A stretch of DNA of 25,094 nt. It comes from Acholeplasmataceae bacterium (lineage in GTDB: Bacteria; Bacillota; Negativicutes; Acidaminococcales; Acidaminococcaceae). Where the stretch lies: contig JAAYIB010000169.1 of the NCBI GenBank assembly GCA_012744295.1, forward strand, positions 1 through 25,094, read 5' to 3'. A program made the translations under genes and the position numbers. Under the pieces are notes generated by a model. That model had not been told where the DNA came from, ran no database searches, and was given only the letters and a program-made list of their open reading frames with translations. Shown here piece by piece: positions 22,340 to 25,094 of the stretch; positions within the stretch are counted from its first letter, which is position 1, and every line of letters starts with the position of its first letter.

Positions 22340-22374
22340 AAAAAAGAGCCGCTGCTGAATTCAGGCGGCTTCTC
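22340..22374 (-). terminator. Terminator of the NSS transporter operon
   Basis: On the minus strand AGCCGC and GCGGCT pair around a 12-base segment that can itself pair (CTGAATTCAG), then C and six T. It lies about 20 bases beyond the NSS stop. Confidence 0.82.
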
Positions 22375-22395
22375 AACAATTCTAATTCTTTTAAA

Positions 22396-23754
22396 TTACC
22401 AGCTAATAATACCTACAGCATTAAGAAAAATAACTATAAGCAAGGCCGGCGTGATATAGCGGGTAACAAAAAAGAAAAAAGGCAGGAACCATTCAATTTT
22501 GAGCGTACCGTTATTAGTAAGCTCCTGCGCGAAACTTCTTCGGCTGACGACGTGACTCGTGAACAAAACAATCAGCAAGCCGCCGAGCGGCATCAGAATG
22601 TTGGATGAAAGGTAGTCGAACCAATCAAAGAAGCCCCTTCCCATAAAGGTAATATGGCCAAGAACGGAGGCCTTGTCTGCAGACAATGTCGCCAGAATAC
22701 CGATGGCAAAGATTAAAACTCCATTGATCAGCACCGCCGTACGCCTCGGAATGTTTTTCTCTTCCATCAGATAGGCAACAGGCACCTCTACCAGTGAAAG
22801 CATGGCCGTAGTTGCAGCTATTGCTGTCAGAAAAAAGAAAGCTGTCAGCAACAGGCTGCCGAAAGGCATCTGTGAAAAGATCAGGGGTATGGTCATAAAT
22901 AGCAAGCCCGGTCCTGCACCGGGCTCAAGTCCGAAGGAAAAAACCGTCGGAAAAATGGCAAGACCTGCCAATAACGACACAATTGTGTCCGAAGCCGCAA
23001 CCTTTAAGCCTGTTCCAAGCAGATTGTTCTCCTTGGTGAAATAGCTGGCATAGGTAATCATGGTTCCCATTCCCAGAGAAAGCTTGAAAAAGGCCAGACC
23101 TAAAGCAGTCAGGATAGCTGTGCCCGTAAGTTTTTCAAAATCAACCTCGAACAGGAACCTCACTCCATCCATAGCACCCGGAAGTGAAAGAGCCTGAATG
23201 TCGCAAATGATGATAAGGACAAAGAGCAAAGGCATCAAGGTCTTGGTTACCCTCTCGATTCCTTTTCTGATTCCCAAAATAAGAATTCCGGAAACAACCG
23301 CCATGACTACACACTGCCAAAAAAGCGGTATAACTGCGCTTGTTACCACAGAGCCGAACTGAACGCTGGCGCTTTCCATCGTTATTGAGACAAAGTCTCC
23401 TCGTATTGCCTTGAAAAGATAATAGTAAACCCAGCCTGCCACGCAGCTGTAAAAAAACATTATTAAATAGGAGGCGGCAACTCCCATTTTTCCGATATTC
23501 TTCCAGGACGTATCCGGGGCAATTTTTTCAAAAGCTCCCACCGCGCCCTTACGTGTGCTTCGCCCTATAAAAAACTCGCTAAGCATGACCGGCAGACCGA
23601 CAAAAATGATGCAAAGAAAATAAACCAGCAAAAAAGCGCCGCCTCCATATTGGCCCGTCAGATAAGGAAATTTCCAAATATTGCCAAGACCTACAGCCGA
23701 GCCAAGCGTTGCGAAAAAAACTGCCAGACCTGACGAGAACGTACCCCTTTCCAT
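22396..23754 (-). CDS. Sodium-dependent transporter, NSS/SNF family
   Basis: This 452-residue protein is a LeuT-fold Na+ symporter for amino acids or related amines. The first helix GSAVGLGNIWKFPYL with the unwound GLGN region is the family signature. QYGGGAFLLVYFLCIIFVGLP and GRSTRKGAVGAF follow in the usual order, and the SLGMGTMITYASY segment in the sixth helix region supplies sodium and substrate contacts. About 11-12 membrane segments fit the length. GGGAGG lies about 6 bases before the ATG at 23754. It follows an unknown 138-residue gene by 30 bases, so the two are probably cotranscribed. The substrate is not determined by the sequence. Confidence 0.93.
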   Translation of the reverse strand: MERGTFSSGLAVFFATLGSAVGLGNIWKFPYLTGQYGGGAFLLVYFLCIIFVGLPVMLSEFFIGRSTRKGAVGAFEKIAPDTSWKNIGKMGVAASYLIMFFYSCVAGWVYYYLFKAIRGDFVSITMESASVQFGSVVTSAVIPLFWQCVVMAVVSGILILGIRKGIERVTKTLMPLLFVLIIICDIQALSLPGAMDGVRFLFEVDFEKLTGTAILTALGLAFFKLSLGMGTMITYASYFTKENNLLGTGLKVAASDTIVSLLAGLAIFPTVFSFGLEPGAGPGLLFMTIPLIFSQMPFGSLLLTAFFFLTAIAATTAMLSLVEVPVAYLMEEKNIPRRTAVLINGVLIFAIGILATLSADKASVLGHITFMGRGFFDWFDYLSSNILMPLGGLLIVLFTSHVVSRRSFAQELTNNGTLKIEWFLPFFFFVTRYITPALLIVIFLNAVGIISW

Positions 23755-23784
23755 TCTCTTCCTCCCTTTTTATTTTCGCTCTCT

Positions 23785-24201
23785 TTATCGCACCGTAATT
23801 CCGGACTTGTTTCTGTATTCGACATATTCGCGCTGGCTATAGCTTATTATTTGTCCGACCTTATCCTGCCAGGGCGAGATGAACATAGTTCCCATCCTCG
23901 GAAGAGGAACAACCGCCCGCGCTCCGTCAAGGGCTACCATCGGTATGATGTCGATTACATTATTGCCATACCTAAGCAAATATCTTTGCATATAGGCGCG
24001 AGGGTCATCGAATTTTGTTGCCCATTCTTCCCGGTATGGCGCTAAAAAGTCGTTTTTGTCCATTTCCATCAAACTGCTTCTTTCAGTCGCAATGCTTATC
24101 ATCAGGTTTTCCTTAAGCACCCATGTTCCCAACCTTCTTTGGGCTACCCAGTCATTGGGTTTGGATGTCATAATAAGTTCTCTGTACTCATTATAGTTCA
24201 T
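23785..24201 (-). CDS. Hypothetical soluble protein upstream of the NSS transporter
   Basis: This 138-residue protein has no membrane segment or signal peptide and I do not recognise a family. It is rich in Trp, Tyr, Arg and Met, contains no Cys, and has a hydrophobic strand-like core (NVIDIIPMVALDGARAVVPL). AGGAGGAG lies 7 bases before the ATG at 24201; the longer ORF start is not supported. A TATAAT on the minus strand at 24238-24243 with a preceding TGG is a plausible extended -10 promoter. It is 30 bases upstream of the NSS gene in the same direction, suggesting a shared operon, but whether it regulates or uses the transported substrate is unknown. Confidence 0.75.
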   Translation of the reverse strand: MNYNEYRELIMTSKPNDWVAQRRLGTWVLKENLMISIATERSSLMEMDKNDFLAPYREEWATKFDDPRAYMQRYLLRYGNNVIDIIPMVALDGARAVVPLPRMGTMFISPWQDKVGQIISYSQREYVEYRNKSGITVR

Positions 24202-24237
24202 GAAAACACTCCTCCTAAAAAATACTGTCATAAAAAA

Positions 24238-24243
24238 ATTATA
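24238..24243 (-). promoter_or_regulatory. Extended -10 promoter of the unknown gene and NSS operon
   Basis: The minus strand reads TGGTATAAT about 37 bases before the ATG at 24201. The -35 region is poor (CTTAAA at 17 bases). Confidence 0.5.
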
Positions 24244-24338
24244 CCATAAATTCAGATTGATTTAAGCGCATCGCAAAAGTTGTTGATTTTTTCAGTACAT
24301 TTTGAAGCAAAACCAACTTCAGTCTACTTCGGTTGCTT

Positions 24339-25058
24339 TTATCTCTTTGCAATACATTGCACAAAGGTCCTTGCGTCCTTCTCCGCGCTGCGTACAAACA
24401 GGTAATGTGCCGCACTGAATGTTGCCGCAGCAAGAATTAGCAAGGCCGCATTGACCTGCAGCAGGCTAAGACCCAGCCTCACAATTCCGACGTGATACGT
24501 TCCTATAAAACCGAAAATGATAAACACGCCCGCCGAAACAAGCTTTACTGTTTTCTCCGGTATTTTCCTGCACATTAAAACGCCGACAACAATACCTATC
24601 GCATCGGCAACAAGCATGCCTGCCGTCGTGCCCAGCAAAAGCCAAAGAGGGCTTTCGGGAAACTTTGTCGCCAAAGCTATGGTCGCCAGTTGAGTCTTGT
24701 CCCCCATCTCCGCAATAAAGAACGCTATTGCCACGGTCGCCACCGCCCCATATCTTGTGCTGCTGTTTTCTTCCCCGTCAAGCTCGTCTCCCCTTATCGT
24801 CCACAAACCGAACATGATGAAAGACAACGAGGCAGCCGCCTGAATAAAGGTCTCGGCAGCCGTAAAACGCGTCAGGTAATTGCCGACCGCTACAGCCAGC
24901 GCGTGATTGAGTACTGTTGCGAGAAAAACGCCGAGCATTACTTTACCCGCTTTGTATTTTACAGCGAAGGCCATGGCCAAAAGCTGCGTCTTGTCCCCCA
25001 TCTCGGCCAAAACTACTGCCGCAGCAGAAAACAAGAAAGTAAATACATCATAATACAT
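24339..25058 (-). CDS. GDT1/TMEM165 (UPF0016) family cation exporter
   Basis: This 239-residue membrane protein has two homologous halves, each carrying the family hallmark E-x-G-D-K-T: Glu19-Met-Gly-Asp-Lys-Thr24 and Glu118-Met-Gly-Asp-Lys-Thr123. Around six membrane helices are expected. The family exports Mn2+ and/or Ca2+, and bacterial members such as MneA protect against manganese. The acidic loop GDELDGEENSST (about 91-102) separates the halves. The ATG at 25058 has AAAGGGTGAG upstream. Only 36 bases of upstream DNA are in the window, so a yybP-ykoY manganese riboswitch, common before this family, could lie just outside. Downstream, AACCGA/TTGGTT near 24310-24335 is a weak terminator candidate. 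Confidence 0.92.
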   Translation of the reverse strand: MYYDVFTFLFSAAAVVLAEMGDKTQLLAMAFAVKYKAGKVMLGVFLATVLNHALAVAVGNYLTRFTAAETFIQAAASLSFIMFGLWTIRGDELDGEENSSTRYGAVATVAIAFFIAEMGDKTQLATIALATKFPESPLWLLLGTTAGMLVADAIGIVVGVLMCRKIPEKTVKLVSAGVFIIFGFIGTYHVGIVRLGLSLLQVNAALLILAAATFSAAHYLFVRSAEKDARTFVQCIAKR

Positions 25059-25094
25059 AAACCAAACTCACCCTTTCCATAGTGTCATAAACAA

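Noticed and set aside
1..25094. Mobile elements, prophage genes or CRISPR arrays
   Set aside because: I looked for transposase-like ORFs, terminal inverted repeats with target duplications and regularly spaced repeats and saw none; gene order and composition look chromosomal.
25059..25094. yybP-ykoY manganese riboswitch before the GDT1-family gene
   Set aside because: Only 36 upstream bases are present, too few to contain or judge it.

Overview
The window looks like chromosomal core and near-core DNA from an anaerobic, low-to-mid GC Bacillota. A member of the Negativicutes or Clostridia would fit, but that assignment is an inference. The reasons are strong AGGAGG-type ribosome binding sites, an oxygen-sensitive pyruvate formate-lyase with its radical-SAM activase, a compact NifS/NifU iron-sulfur pair, LUD and DUF3842 proteins, NSS transporters and simple sigma-A-type promoters. 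I see no transposase, phage gene, plasmid gene or CRISPR array. Most of the window reads on the minus strand. The plus-strand units are the pfl operon, an FAD oxidase, a CDF transporter, tRNA-Arg and one very small ORF.

Layout. 1-1750: minus-strand operon of a hot-dog thioesterase, a membrane-anchored unknown protein and a short CofE-like protein. 1760-4140: minus-strand operon of a LUD-domain protein, a DUF3842 protein and a long CofE-like protein, closed by a terminator. 4217-4417: tRNA-Arg(CCG) with its own promoter and terminator. 4418-7248: minus-strand sulfur block, nifS then nifU, followed by a D-cysteine desulfhydrase-like PLP enzyme. 7240-7505: a shared divergent control region in which an inverted repeat covers both -35 boxes, followed by a ZTP (pfl-type) riboswitch. 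7505-10466: pflB-pflA. 10552-12135: GlcD-like FAD oxidase with a structured leader. 12154-15281: a flavodoxin-domain protein and a Lon-family protease. 15380-15920: a roughly 0.5 kb transcription unit with strong promoter and terminator but no convincing gene, probably a large structured RNA. 16084-18011: CDF metal transporter facing an acyltransferase-like membrane protein. 18126-18425: an isolated unit encoding a 31-residue hydrophobic peptide. 18451-19883: an ArsR regulator with two YeeE/YedE half-transporters. 19926-20847: tRNA-Val(CAC) and a diguanylate cyclase. 20920-25058: an MFS transporter, an NSS symporter with an unknown partner, and a GDT1-family cation exporter.

Themes. Sulfur handling recurs (cysteine desulfurase, Fe-S scaffold, D-cysteine breakdown, thiosulfate/sulfur-type transporters under an ArsR regulator). 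Formate and one-carbon metabolism is tied to purine status by the ZTP riboswitch on pflB-pflA. The items most worth a second look are the 15.4-15.9 kb RNA candidate, the symmetric nifS/pfl divergent region, the 31-residue peptide unit, the two CofE-like proteins, and substitutions at usually important positions in PflA, the Lon-family protease and tRNA-Arg.
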